This document shows, piece after piece, positions 17,035 through 26,021 of a DNA stretch of 64,000 nt. The notes under the pieces are model-generated. The model had not been told where the DNA came from. It ran no database searches and saw nothing but the letters and a program-made list of their open reading frames with translations. Made by a program: the position numbers and the translations under genes. This DNA comes from Bradyrhizobium sp. CCBAU 51765 (GTDB lineage: Bacteria; Pseudomonadota; Alphaproteobacteria; Rhizobiales; Xanthobacteraceae). The DNA is taken from NCBI RefSeq assembly GCF_015291725.1, contig NZ_CP030038.1, positions 4,577,001 through 4,641,000 of the forward strand, in the 5' to 3' direction. Each line of letters begins with the position of its first letter. The stretch's first letter is position 1.

Positions 17035-17640
17035 CTATGCGGCGCGATTGCCGTACATGCTCGAGATCAGCTTCCAGCAAGTGCTGTTGAAGCTGAGAAG
17101 AGCGCGCCCGGCCGTGAACGGCGACGCCGCGAGATCGGCGAGTTCGGCCTCAGGCGTCCTCGCGAGGTCGATCGTACCGGTCGATTCGCCGTGGCGGAAA
17201 GCCAGATGCGCCCCGAACTTCCTGGCGAGCGCCCGCATCGCGTGGTTCTCGGCACCCGTGGTGATGCGCAGCTGCTTGTAGCCTTTCCAGCGCGCCTCCG
17301 CGATCAGGCGGCGGAACAGCACTGTGCCGACACCCTGGCGGCGCGCGGAAGCTTCCACGCTGAAGGCGACTTCGGGCAAACAATCATGCTCCGGCGGATG
17401 CAGCTCGGCCGCGCCGCGGACCACGCCATCGACGATGTAAGCCACGATCACGGTGCCGTCCTCGGCGCAGCGGGCGGCATAACGCTCGATGAAGCTGTCG
17501 TCGAGAAAGCCGTTGAAGCGGTCGTGTCGACTGCCGGCATCAAGCCTCAGCAGATGATCGCGCAAGAGCGGCAATTCTTCCTGCTGGATCAAGGTCCGCA
17601 CATAGCCGGGAGCGGTGCGGACGGTCTCTTCAAGTACCAC
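17035..17640 (-). CDS. GNAT family N-acetyltransferase
   Basis: A 201-residue acetyltransferase. The acetyl-CoA binding motif is ARRQGVGTVLFRRLI (about residues 107-121), after the beta-4 strand EVAFSVEA. The following ITTGAENHAMRALARKFGA is typical of motif B. Substrate unknown. The start is a GTG at 17640, chosen because GAGGAG lies 8 bases upstream; the longer frame to 17751 has no such support. Confidence 0.85.
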   Translation of the reverse strand: MVLEETVRTAPGYVRTLIQQEELPLLRDHLLRLDAGSRHDRFNGFLDDSFIERYAARCAEDGTVIVAYIVDGVVRGAAELHPPEHDCLPEVAFSVEASARRQGVGTVLFRRLIAEARWKGYKQLRITTGAENHAMRALARKFGAHLAFRHGESTGTIDLARTPEAELADLAASPFTAGRALLSFNSTCWKLISSMYGNRAA

Positions 17641-17793
17641 GTCAGAAACTCCTCTTGGTGTCCCTCGAGGAGGCGTTCGAATCCCTAGGCCTCCTATATT
17701 GTGCATCGCACCATAATTTTCAAGACGGAGACCTGCCCAAGTTAGAGGCAACGGGAGCGACTAATTCGTTAATAAAATCAAACTCCCGTAGTC

Positions 17794-18192
17794 TTACAGA
17801 ACCAGCTGCGTCTGGGTCACTACGGCAACGAGTTTGCCATCCTCGGTTTCCAGCCGGGTGGTCCATATTTGGGTCCGCCGGCCACGATGAACCGGGGTGG
17901 CCGTGGCGATGACTGTGGTTCCCTCCTTGGCCCCACCGATGAAATTGGTCTTGCTCTCCAGCGTGGTCGTGCCCTTGGCGTCTTCGGGCAGGTTGATGAC
18001 AGTCGCCGCCGCGCCGACGGAATCGGCCAGGGCCATCACCGCCCCGCCATGGATGGTGTGGTGAAGCGTGCATAGATCGGGCCGGACCGTCATCCGCGCC
18101 ACCACGCGGTCCTTCTCGGCCTCGACGAACTCGACGCCCTTGAGCTCGGCGAACGGCATCTTCATCGCTTTAAGTTTCTCGAGCGGCGTCAT
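17794..18192 (-). CDS. PaaI-like hotdog thioesterase
   Basis: A 132-residue acyl-CoA thioesterase with the hotdog fold. The active-site region HHTIHGGAVMALADSVGAAA (around residues 50-68) matches the PaaI/YbgC-type motif HGG. It is likely a cytoplasmic tetramer that hydrolyses aromatic or medium acyl-CoA. The ATG at 18192 has GGGAGGAC 5 bases upstream. Confidence 0.86.
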   Translation of the reverse strand: MTPLEKLKAMKMPFAELKGVEFVEAEKDRVVARMTVRPDLCTLHHTIHGGAVMALADSVGAAATVINLPEDAKGTTTLESKTNFIGGAKEGTTVIATATPVHRGRRTQIWTTRLETEDGKLVAVVTQTQLVL

Positions 18193-18310
18193 CGGATGTC
18201 CTCCCAATTGCTTGTTGTCTCAGGGTGAATTGCTTCGCGCGGCAAAGCAATGACCTCCGAGGTAAGGGCGGTGCTGACATATGCGCCGCGTTCGCGCATA
18301 TGCTCCCTCC

Positions 18311-19120
18311 ATGCGCCACTTCCCACCCCGCCGCATCGTCTGCCTCACCGAAGAGACGGTCGAAACGCTTTATCTGCTCGGCGAGCAGGACCGTATCGTC
18401 GGCGTCTCCGGCTACGCCGTGCGCCCACCGCAGGTGCGGCGCGAGAAGCCACGGGTAGCGGCTTTCGTCTCCGCGGACATCCCGAAGATCCTGGCATTGG
18501 AGCCGGACCTCGTGCTGGCGTTCTCCGATCTCCAGGCCGGCATTGTCGCTGACCTCGTCCGCGCCGGCATCGATGTCCACGTCTTCAACCAGCGCGACAT
18601 CGCCGGGATTCTGGCGATGATCCGCACGCTGGGTGCACTGGTTGGCGCCGCGGGGTGCGCGGAACACCTCGCACAAGGTTTCGAGCGGCGCCTTGCGGCG
18701 ATCGCAGCAGCGCCCCGCCCCTCGCCGCGGCCAAAAGTCTATTTCGAGGAATGGGATGATCCGTTGATCTCGGGCATCGGCTGGGTCTCCGAGCTGATCG
18801 AGATCGCTGGGGGCGCGGATGTCTTCCCGGAACTGCGGCATCGGCCGGCGGCAAAGGATCGCATCGTTTCGACAGAGGCGGTGCGCGAGGCCGCACCTGA
18901 CATCATCCTCGCCTCTTGGTGCGGCAAGAAGATCGCCCCTGCCCGTATCCGCGCGCGCGATGGCTGGAGCGACATCCCCGCCGTGCGCAACGGCCGCATC
19001 GTCGAGATCAAGTCCCCGATCATATTGCAGCCGGGACCGGCGGCACTGACGGACGGTCTCGAGGCAATCGTGACGGCGTTGTGGGGGACGCACTCGAGCC
19101 GGTCTACCCCGTCATCCTGA
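18311..19120 (+). CDS. BtuF-like substrate-binding protein without signal peptide
   Basis: A 269-residue class III binding protein of the cobalamin/siderophore type: RIVCLTEETVETLYLLGEQDRIVGVSGY, IPKILALEPDLVLAFSDLQAG and a C-terminal half with PDIILASWCGKK. It has no signal peptide, and no permease or ATPase gene lies near, so its role as a transporter part is doubtful. The start could also be the ATG at 18281, ten codons earlier. A 9-bp inverted repeat (CATATGCGC/GCGCATATG, 18279-18303) lies at the start. Its stop codon falls inside a dispersed repeat. Confidence 0.75.
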   Translation: MRHFPPRRIVCLTEETVETLYLLGEQDRIVGVSGYAVRPPQVRREKPRVAAFVSADIPKILALEPDLVLAFSDLQAGIVADLVRAGIDVHVFNQRDIAGILAMIRTLGALVGAAGCAEHLAQGFERRLAAIAAAPRPSPRPKVYFEEWDDPLISGIGWVSELIEIAGGADVFPELRHRPAAKDRIVSTEAVREAAPDIILASWCGKKIAPARIRARDGWSDIPAVRNGRIVEIKSPIILQPGPAALTDGLEAIVTALWGTHSSRSTPSS

Positions 19121-19251
19121 GATGTGAACTGGACAGTGTGAAGCGGCGTGCAGGGAGCCTCAAAGGATGAACGGCCCCGATGCCGCCGGGCTGTCGTCTT
19201 CGAGGCTCGCTCGCGCTGCTGCGCACCGAGACTCGCGCTTCAGGGTGACGG
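19110..19251. repeat. Dispersed intergenic repeat (GTCATCCTGAG type)
   Basis: It begins GTCATCCTGAGATGTGA, contains GCCTCAAAGGATGAA and CTTCGAGGCTCGC as internal complementary parts, and ends CTTCAGGGTGACGG. It is related to the element at 54525-54630. It overlaps the last codons of the BtuF-like gene. The rest of the 325-base spacer to 19445 shows nothing recognisable. Confidence 0.65.
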
Positions 19252-19445
19252 TCAGCGATTTGAAGCGTTCTGCTACTCGAGCGCGACATCGCGAGCACAT
19301 CGAATTCAGTTCTCGAACGCCTCACACTCGGCTGCCCCCGCTATTCCTTCCCAGCACAAACGCCGGGCGCGCATAGGCAAGACGCCCGGTCGCCCCCTCG
19401 CTAGCGTCTGATCCGACGAACCCTTCGCACCCCAGAGGCTTTTCC

Positions 19446-20864
19446 ATGCGCAATCGTCTGATCCTCAACTGCTTCTCAATGAACGTCGTCTCCCACATCT
19501 ATCACGGACTCTGGCGTCACCCCGACAGCACGCAGATGCACTTCGACAAGCTCAGCACCTGGATCGAGCTGACCAAGCTCCTGGAGCAAGGCTGCTTCGA
19601 CGCGCTGTTCCTCGCTGACGTCGTCGGCATCGATCCGGCCTACAAGGGATCGTGGGACACCTACATCAGGGAAGGCTTGCAGATCCCCTGCAACGATTCC
19701 GCTGCGCTTTCCGCGGTACTGATCGGCGTCACCGAAAATCTCGGCCTTACCTTTACCAGCTCCATCATGTCGGAGCACCCGTTCAGCTTTGCGCGCCGAC
19801 TGTCGACGCTGGATCATCTCAGCAACGGGCGCATCGGCTGGAACATCGTCACCAGCGTCAGCCACAACGCCGCACAGAACTTCGGCTTCGACGAAATCAT
19901 CCCACATGACGAGCGCTACCGCCGCGCCGACGAGTACATGGAAGTCGTCTACAAGCTCTGGGAAGGCTCATGGGACGAAGGCGCGGTGCTCGGCGACAGG
20001 GAGAACGGCGTCTATGCCGATGCCAGCAAGATCCATCGCATCTATCATTCTGGCGAACGCTACAGGGTGCTGGGGCCGCATCTCTGCTCTCCCTCCCCGC
20101 AGCGCACGCCGGTGCTGTACCAGGCCGGCGCCTCGCCGGTGGGCCAGTCCTTCGCTGCCCGCAATGCGGAAGGCACCTTCGTGCTCTATCCAACCATCGA
20201 AGGCGCACGCAAGGGCATCGCGGCGACCCGCGCCGTCGCGGAAGCGAACGGGCGGCGCCCGGAGGACCTGAAATTCATCCAGGGCTTCTCCTTCGTCGTG
20301 GGTGGCACCGAGGAAGAGGCCTGGCGCAAGTCCGATGAGATCGACAAGGGCGTGAGCTATGACGGACTTGCCGCACATATCAGCCGGGACATGGGCATCG
20401 ACCTCGGCCTGCTCGACCGCGACATGCCGATCGACCAGGCCAACGTCGAGGGCCTGCGCGGATTCATCAGCATGTTCGAGGCCAGCAACCCCGGCAAGAA
20501 GGCGCGCGTCCAGGACCTCGCCTATGCGCTGTCCTACAACAGCCGCATCGTCGGTACGCCCGAGAGCATCGCCGACCAACTCGAAGCCTGGCAGGATGCG
20601 GGCGTCGACGGCATCAACATGATCTGCCAGTATTTTCCGGGCTCCTATCGCGACTTCATCGAACACGTCATCCCGGTGCTTCAGAAGCGCGGCCTTGCCC
20701 AGCGCGAATACGCACCGGGCACATTGCGCGAGAAAATGTTCCCCGGCAGCGGCGGCCGGCTGAACGACCGCCACCCCGCCGCGCGCTATCGCGGGGCCTT
20801 CAAGGGCGGCGGCGAGAAGAGCGCAGGCAGCACCGGCGTCAAGTGGCAGACGGAACGCGCATGA
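19446..20864 (+). CDS. NtaA/SnaA/DszA-family FMN-dependent monooxygenase (LLM class)
   Basis: A 472-residue bacterial-luciferase-like monooxygenase of the NtaA/SnaA/DszA/DmoA group. It starts RNRLILNCFSMN. It contains WRHPDS, SEHPFSFARRLSTLDHLSNGRIGWNIVTS, FGFDEIIPHDERYRRADEYMEVVYKLWEGSWD and SPQRTPVLYQAGAS, all family landmarks. Such enzymes use FMNH2 and O2 to oxidise N- or S-compounds (nitrilotriacetate, dimethyl sulfide, desulfurisation intermediates). The exact substrate cannot be read. GAGG lies 7 bases before the ATG. Its stop overlaps the start of the flavin reductase, which would supply FMNH2. Confidence 0.92.
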   Translation: MRNRLILNCFSMNVVSHIYHGLWRHPDSTQMHFDKLSTWIELTKLLEQGCFDALFLADVVGIDPAYKGSWDTYIREGLQIPCNDSAALSAVLIGVTENLGLTFTSSIMSEHPFSFARRLSTLDHLSNGRIGWNIVTSVSHNAAQNFGFDEIIPHDERYRRADEYMEVVYKLWEGSWDEGAVLGDRENGVYADASKIHRIYHSGERYRVLGPHLCSPSPQRTPVLYQAGASPVGQSFAARNAEGTFVLYPTIEGARKGIAATRAVAEANGRRPEDLKFIQGFSFVVGGTEEEAWRKSDEIDKGVSYDGLAAHISRDMGIDLGLLDRDMPIDQANVEGLRGFISMFEASNPGKKARVQDLAYALSYNSRIVGTPESIADQLEAWQDAGVDGINMICQYFPGSYRDFIEHVIPVLQKRGLAQREYAPGTLREKMFPGSGGRLNDRHPAARYRGAFKGGGEKSAGSTGVKWQTERA

Positions 20865-21415
20865 TGAACGAGACTGTCATGGAGCATTCCGAGCCTGCCT
20901 TCGACGCCGAGCCTGCCTTCGACGCGATGTCGAGGGCCGACGCCTTCAAGTCGGGCATGCGAAGATTTGCCTCCGGCGTCGCGCTCATCACGAGCGCCGC
21001 CGCCGGACACCGCGCCGGGCTGGTTGCAACCGCGATCAGTTCGGTCAGCACAGCGCCACCAACCCTGCTGGTCTGCATCAACAGGAGCGCCTCGGCGCAT
21101 GAGGTCATCGATCGGTCCGAAGTCTATGCCGTCAACCTGCTGGCCGCCGCCGACCTCGACCTTGTCGACGTCTTTTCAAAATCAGCGCGCCGCGCAGAGC
21201 GGTTCACGTCCGGCGATTGGCAGACGCAGATCACGGGCGCGCCCGTGCTGGCTTCGGCGATCGCCGCGTTCGACTGCAAGGTGGTGCAGCGGCTGGCCTA
21301 CGAGACCCACACCATCTTCCTGGGCGAGGTCCTGCAGGTCCGAATCGCCGCGCAGGACGTCGATCCCCTGCTCTACATGGACAGCGCATTCAGGCGGCTG
21401 GAGCGGGCTGCCTGA
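20861..21415 (+). CDS. Flavin reductase, NtaB/HpaC-like
   Basis: A 184-residue FMN-binding split-barrel flavin reductase that would hand FMNH2 to the monooxygenase encoded just upstream. It has MRRFASGVALITSAAAGHRAGLVATAISSVSTAPPTLLVCIN (family core), then NLLAAADLDLVDVFS and LYMDSAFRRL at the end. The ATG overlaps the upstream stop (ATGA), so translation is coupled. Near the start an 18-base unit is duplicated (20891-20926), giving EPAFDA twice. Confidence 0.9.
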   Translation: MMNETVMEHSEPAFDAEPAFDAMSRADAFKSGMRRFASGVALITSAAAGHRAGLVATAISSVSTAPPTLLVCINRSASAHEVIDRSEVYAVNLLAAADLDLVDVFSKSARRAERFTSGDWQTQITGAPVLASAIAAFDCKVVQRLAYETHTIFLGEVLQVRIAAQDVDPLLYMDSAFRRLERAA

Positions 21416-21433
21416 CAGGACGTCGGGGCGGTT

Positions 21434-22384
21434 TCATGCTCGCTCACTGCGATATTCCCGCGGCGTCTTTCCGAACCGCTGGCGAAATGTCCTGCTGAAA
21501 TGCGAGAGGTCGTTGAAGCCCCAGCGCAAGGCGATCTCGGTCACCGTCTCGATATCCGCCTTCTGCTTCGCGAAATCCCTGGCGCAACGCTCGAGGCGCT
21601 GCTCCAGGACGAGGCGGCCGAACGAGCGACCGCCCTCCTCCAGGACCTTGTGCAGATAGCGCACGGAGATGCCGAAATGGGCGGCAACCTTAGCCGGTGC
21701 CAGCGCGGGATCGGCGACGTTCGCCTCGATGTAAGTGACCAGCGAGGCACATAGCGCCTGCCGCGCGGAGCCTCGCGCCATCTCCTGGGTCGCCTGCGTT
21801 GCACCGAGCGATATGGCCACGAGCTCGACCATGCTGCTGCTTAGTGTCGCGCCGGTCGGCGACAGGCCCTCCACATTGCGCACGATCGACTTGAGCAGAT
21901 CGATGGCGACGGTACCAATCCCGCCATTGTCGGCGACGATCGTGGCCGTCGCCTTGTCGGGACTGCGCAGCAGCGGACGCAGCAGATGTCGCGGAATTCG
22001 GAACGAGTACTGTTCCCAATCGTCGCTGCAGTAGTCGTTCAGATAAGGCTCCGTCGAGTCCACGATCGAGAACTCGCCGGGATTGAGCAGCGCGGCACGA
22101 CCGCCCTGCTGCATGCGGCATTGCCCCCGGAGCTGGAGATTGAGGAAATAGACTTCCGTCGGCATGCGGCTGATCTCGGAGCGCCCACGATAGATCTTCT
22201 GACGGCAGGAGGAGATGGTGGTGACGTTGATCGTCGAAAGCGGATGGGCGGTGACACGCCCTGCAAAGCCGCCCACCGCGGGTTCGCGCACCGGATTGAG
22301 CGCGATATAGGCCTCGCAGAGAACCTCTCTCCAATAGCTGAACTGATCCGGCTCGGGCAGATCGTTCGTGGTCCAGGTCTCCAT
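21434..22384 (-). CDS. AraC family transcriptional regulator
   Basis: A 316-residue regulator. The N-terminal part has an AraC-binding-like sensor (residues ~40-170: EISRMPTEVYFLNLQLRGQ, LLNPGEFSIVDSTEPY). The C-terminal part has two helix-turn-helix motifs, APAKVAAHFGISVRYLHKVL and IETVTEIALRWGFNDLSHFSRTFRQRFGKTP. The start at 22384 has GAGGAT upstream. It is divergent from the nitroalkane-oxidase-like gene, with a 258-base spacer, and converges with the flavin reductase, so it probably controls this catabolic block. Confidence 0.9.
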   Translation of the reverse strand: METWTTNDLPEPDQFSYWREVLCEAYIALNPVREPAVGGFAGRVTAHPLSTINVTTISSCRQKIYRGRSEISRMPTEVYFLNLQLRGQCRMQQGGRAALLNPGEFSIVDSTEPYLNDYCSDDWEQYSFRIPRHLLRPLLRSPDKATATIVADNGGIGTVAIDLLKSIVRNVEGLSPTGATLSSSMVELVAISLGATQATQEMARGSARQALCASLVTYIEANVADPALAPAKVAAHFGISVRYLHKVLEEGGRSFGRLVLEQRLERCARDFAKQKADIETVTEIALRWGFNDLSHFSRTFRQRFGKTPREYRSERA

Positions 22385-22642
22385 GGCAAATCCTCGACAC
22401 AGAGTGACGCTGGCATCTGAAAAAGCACTTTCCATGCCAGAACAGCGCCAGCACGCAGCACAAACATTCGGCAACGGATGAGACAGAACGACTGCCAGAT
22501 ACAGCTTGTTCACTGTCAGCATAAAGCCCGGACGCTGTCGGACAAGACCATCATTGCGCACGCGCATAGCCTCCCTCCCGTCAATCGGGGCGCGCCATGG
22601 GACGGCGCGTCGACACGTCTCGAGGTCTTGAGGAGGATAGCC

Positions 22643-23896
22643 ATGCCTGTCGATTTCACGCTCAGCCCTGAGCAGGCCGCGCTTCGCGAAGGCGCGCGCA
22701 GCTTCGCCAACACGGTGCTGAAGGACGTTCGCGCGACGATCCGCCAGTACAGCAAGCCGGACGAGCGCTTCTATGCGACGCGGCCGTTTCACAAGAAGGC
22801 GGTCGAAGCCGGCTTCGTCAAGGGACTGTTTCCCAAGGAGGTTGGCGGCACCGACGTTCCCGCACTCGACTTCGCCATCGCCGCCGAAGAGCTGGCCGCG
22901 GTCGATGTCAACGTGCCCAGCACGCTGCTCGGGACCGGTCTCTGCGTCAAACCCATCGTGTTCTTCGGGACGGAGGCGCAGAAGAAGCGCTTCCTGCCTG
23001 ACTTCATCGAGGATGGAACCCGGCTCGGCGCGCTCGCCTTCACCGAGGTGACGGGCGGCGCGAACTTCGATGCCGTCGATCCGCGCTACGGCGTGAAAAC
23101 CTTCGCCAGGCGCGAGGGCGACGAGTGGGTGATCAACGGCGAAAAGCACTACACGACGAACGGGACCGGCTGGGACGGCAAGAACTGCCATCTGTATGCA
23201 GTCGTGTGCCGAACGGATCCCAACAAGGGCGCGCAGGAATCGCTAGCCGTCATCATGGTGCCGGGCAACCTGCCCGGCGTGCAGGTGACGGGAATACTGG
23301 ATACGGCGGGACACCGGGCGACGATCTCGCCGCGAATGAAATTCGAGAACGTCCGCGTTCCCGCCGAAAACATCATCGGCAAGCCCGGCGACGGGATCAA
23401 GATCGTCTCCACCAACTTTGCCTGGACCGCTGCGCTGATCGGCGCCGCCTGCGTCGGCGTCATGCGAGCTGCCTTCGATCATGCCCTCGACTTCGCCAGG
23501 AATGATGCCCGCTCCGGGCCGCACCCCATCATCGACTATCCGACCGTTGGCTACATGCTGGCCGACATCAAAATGAAGATCGAGGCCTGCCGCTACCTGA
23601 CCTGGAAGTCCTGCCATCAATACGATCTGTCGGGCGGAAAGGAGCACGAGCTCGCCGTGATGACGAAAGTGTTCTGCTCGGAGACCTGCGTGGACGTCGT
23701 CTACGACTGCATGCGCGTGGTCGGGGTCGACAGCTACACCGACATGCACCCGCTGGCAGAACTCATGAACGATGCGATGTGCTTCCCGCTCTATGACGGC
23801 GGCAACATGGGGGCTCGCCGTCGGCAGCTCCACAGCATCATCAAGGGCCCGTCCTACGACGCGCATTTCGCGCCTTACGGCACGTTCGGCGCATGA
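22643..23896 (+). CDS. Nitroalkane-oxidase-like flavoprotein (acyl-CoA dehydrogenase superfamily)
   Basis: A 417-residue FAD enzyme of the acyl-CoA dehydrogenase fold. It starts PVDFTLSPEQ, with SFANTVL and ATRPFHKKAVEAG, and ends with MCFPLYDGGNMGARRRQ. From memory, fungal nitroalkane oxidase shows the same landmarks: FANTVL, ATRPF, MCYPLFDGGNIGLRRRQ. Asp385 stands where acyl-CoA dehydrogenases have the catalytic Glu, as Asp402 does in nitroalkane oxidase. Arg392 matches its Arg409, and Thr262 replaces its Ser276. It would oxidise primary nitroalkanes to aldehydes, nitrite and H2O2. An automatic label would be acyl-CoA dehydrogenase. AGGAGG precedes the ATG. Confidence 0.8.
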   Translation: MPVDFTLSPEQAALREGARSFANTVLKDVRATIRQYSKPDERFYATRPFHKKAVEAGFVKGLFPKEVGGTDVPALDFAIAAEELAAVDVNVPSTLLGTGLCVKPIVFFGTEAQKKRFLPDFIEDGTRLGALAFTEVTGGANFDAVDPRYGVKTFARREGDEWVINGEKHYTTNGTGWDGKNCHLYAVVCRTDPNKGAQESLAVIMVPGNLPGVQVTGILDTAGHRATISPRMKFENVRVPAENIIGKPGDGIKIVSTNFAWTAALIGAACVGVMRAAFDHALDFARNDARSGPHPIIDYPTVGYMLADIKMKIEACRYLTWKSCHQYDLSGGKEHELAVMTKVFCSETCVDVVYDCMRVVGVDSYTDMHPLAELMNDAMCFPLYDGGNMGARRRQLHSIIKGPSYDAHFAPYGTFGA

Positions 23897-23935
23897 ATGC
23901 GGGGAGGATCCGCCCGCGGTGCCGGTCCTCCCTGC

Positions 23936-25138
23936 TCACGTCACGGCGTTCACGACCTGATACTCCGGCCGGCGCCACACCTCGCCTGCGATCACATCCT
24001 CGATGATCTCGGCCGCCCTCACTATCTCGCTCTCGCCGATATACAGCGGCGTGAGGCCGAACCGCATGATGTCGGGCGCGCGGAAATCGCCGATGACGCC
24101 GCGCGCGATCAGGGCCTGCATCGCGGCGTAGCCGCCCTCGAATGCGAAGGAGACCTGCGAGCCGCGGCGCTCATGAGCGCGCGGGGTGACCAGGTTCAAA
24201 GACGGGCAGCGGCGCTCGACCTCGGCAATCAGGAGATCGCCGAGCGCCAGGGAGCGGGCGCGGACCTCGGCGAGGTCGACGCGGTCCCAGATGTCGAGCG
24301 AGGCTTCCAGCGCCGCCATGGCCAGCACCGGCGGCGTGCCAACGCGCATGCGTTCGACGCCGCCGGCGGCGGCATAGGCAAGCTCGAAGGCAAAGGGCTT
24401 GGCATGACCCATCCAGCCCGACAGCGCGGCGCGCGCAGTATCGGCGTGGCGTGGCGCGACGTAGAGAAAGGCCGGCGCGCCGGGGCCGGCATTGAGATAT
24501 TTGTAGGTGCACCCTGCGGCGAAATCGGCGCCACAGCCGGCGAGATCGACCGGCAGCGCACCGGCCGAATGCGCGAGATCCCAGACGGTGACGATGCCGA
24601 GGGCGTGCGCTCTTGCGGTCAGCTTCGCCATGTCGTGGCGGCGGCCGGTGCGGTAGTCGACCTCGGTGATGTAGAGCACCGCGACCTCCTCCGATAACGC
24701 GGTCTCGATCTCCTCCGGCGCCACCAGGCGCAATTGATGGCCGCGCCCAAGCGTTTCGATCAGGCCCTCGGCCATGTAGAGGTCAGTCGGGAAGTTACCG
24801 GTATCCGATAGGATCACCTTGCGCGAGACGTTCATGTCGAGCGCGGCGGCGAGTGCCTGATAGACCTTGAGCGACAGCGTGTCTCCGACCATCACCGAGC
24901 CGGCTGCAGCACCGATCAACCGCGCGATGCGGTCGCCGACATGGCGCGGCTGGGCGTACCAGCCCGCGGTGTTCCAGGCGCGGATCAGCTCGTTGCCCCA
25001 CTCGTCCGTGATGACGCGGCCAACCCGCTCGGCAACGCCCAGCGGCAGCGCCCCCAGCGAGTTGCCGTCGAGATAGATCACGCCGTCGGGCAAATGGAAC
25101 AGCGCCCTGGTGTCGTCGTAGACGCGAAGCCGGGTCAT
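23936..25138 (-). CDS. kynU: Kynureninase
   Basis: A 400-residue PLP enzyme that cleaves kynurenine to anthranilate and alanine. Landmarks are YLDGNSLG near the N-terminus, WDLAHSAGALPVDL (PLP-binding Asp) and CTYKYLNAGPGAPAF (Schiff-base Lys), and RFGLTPLY at the end. It is the last gene of the formamidase-kynA-kynU operon and lies 8 bases after kynA. The ATG at 25138 has AGGG 6 bases upstream; the ATG two codons earlier is too close to it. Confidence 0.94.
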   Translation of the reverse strand: MTRLRVYDDTRALFHLPDGVIYLDGNSLGALPLGVAERVGRVITDEWGNELIRAWNTAGWYAQPRHVGDRIARLIGAAAGSVMVGDTLSLKVYQALAAALDMNVSRKVILSDTGNFPTDLYMAEGLIETLGRGHQLRLVAPEEIETALSEEVAVLYITEVDYRTGRRHDMAKLTARAHALGIVTVWDLAHSAGALPVDLAGCGADFAAGCTYKYLNAGPGAPAFLYVAPRHADTARAALSGWMGHAKPFAFELAYAAAGGVERMRVGTPPVLAMAALEASLDIWDRVDLAEVRARSLALGDLLIAEVERRCPSLNLVTPRAHERRGSQVSFAFEGGYAAMQALIARGVIGDFRAPDIMRFGLTPLYIGESEIVRAAEIIEDVIAGEVWRRPEYQVVNAVT

Positions 25139-25146
25139 GGACATCC

Positions 25147-25986
25147 CTACAGAATCGTGCGCACGCGCCAGAGTTCGGGAAATAGCTCGACCTCCAGCAT
25201 GCGCTTGAGATAGCTGACGCCGCCAGTGCCGCCGGTGCCGCGCTTGAATCCGATGACGCGCTCGACCGTCGTCACGTGGTTGAAGCGCCAGCGGCGGAAA
25301 TAGTCCTCGAAATCGACCAGCTTCTCGGCCAGTTCGTAGAGCATCCAGTGCGTCTCCGGCGCCTCGTAGACGATACGCCAGGCCTGCAGCACGCCTTCGT
25401 TGAAGCTGTGGGTCTCACGGACATCGCGCGCCAGCACCGCCGCAGGCATCTTGAGCCCGTTGCGGTCGGCGAGGCGCAACACCTCGTCATAGAGGCTTGG
25501 CGTCGCAAGTTCCGCTTCGAGCAGCTTGGTGGTCTCCGCATCGTGCGCGTGCGGCTTCAGCATGGCGTGATTGCGGTTGCCGAGCAGAAATTCGATCAGC
25601 CGGTATTGCCGCGACTGGAAGCCCGAGGATTGCCCGAGCTGCGAGCGGAAGCGGGTATATTCGCTGGGCGTCATCGTGCGCAGCACATCCCAGGCGCCGT
25701 TGAGCTGCTCGAAGATGCGCGACATCCGCGCCAGCATCTTCATGGCGGGCTGCACCTCGTCTTTCGCGATGGCCCGACGCGCGGCGCTGAGCTCGTGGAT
25801 GGCAAGCCGCATCCAGAGCTCCGTGGTCTGATGCTGGATGATGAACAGCATCTCGTCATGCGCCTCCGACAGCGGGTGCTGCGCGCCGAGGATCGCATCC
25901 AGTGCAAGGTAGTCGCCGTAGGACATCCGCCGGGCGAAATCGGTCTCGGCGCCTTCGCTCGTAGGATCGTAGTCACTGGACGTCAT
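25147..25986 (-). CDS. kynA: Tryptophan 2,3-dioxygenase
   Basis: A 279-residue heme enzyme that opens the indole ring of tryptophan to give N-formylkynurenine. It has MSYGDYLALDAILGAQHPLS, HDEMLFIIQHQTTELW (heme and substrate pocket), SGFQSRQYRLIEF and the C-terminal RWRFNHVTTVERVIGFKRGTGGT. The length is normal for bacterial enzymes. The start at 25986 has AAAGGA 6 bases upstream; the long upstream frame is an artefact of the formamidase gene. Middle gene of the kynurenine operon. Confidence 0.95.
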   Translation of the reverse strand: MTSSDYDPTSEGAETDFARRMSYGDYLALDAILGAQHPLSEAHDEMLFIIQHQTTELWMRLAIHELSAARRAIAKDEVQPAMKMLARMSRIFEQLNGAWDVLRTMTPSEYTRFRSQLGQSSGFQSRQYRLIEFLLGNRNHAMLKPHAHDAETTKLLEAELATPSLYDEVLRLADRNGLKMPAAVLARDVRETHSFNEGVLQAWRIVYEAPETHWMLYELAEKLVDFEDYFRRWRFNHVTTVERVIGFKRGTGGTGGVSYLKRMLEVELFPELWRVRTIL

Positions 25987-26021
25987 GACAGGTCCTTTCG
26001 ATCGATCTTCCCGGGCTTTGC

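Noticed and set aside
18193..18310. Cobalamin riboswitch before the BtuF-like gene
   Set aside because: The spacer is about 118 bases and no conserved B12-box was seen.
22385..23191. Upstream extension of the AraC gene to 585 codons
   Set aside because: The extension runs antisense through the nitroalkane-oxidase-like gene. The start at 22384 has a good ribosome-binding site.
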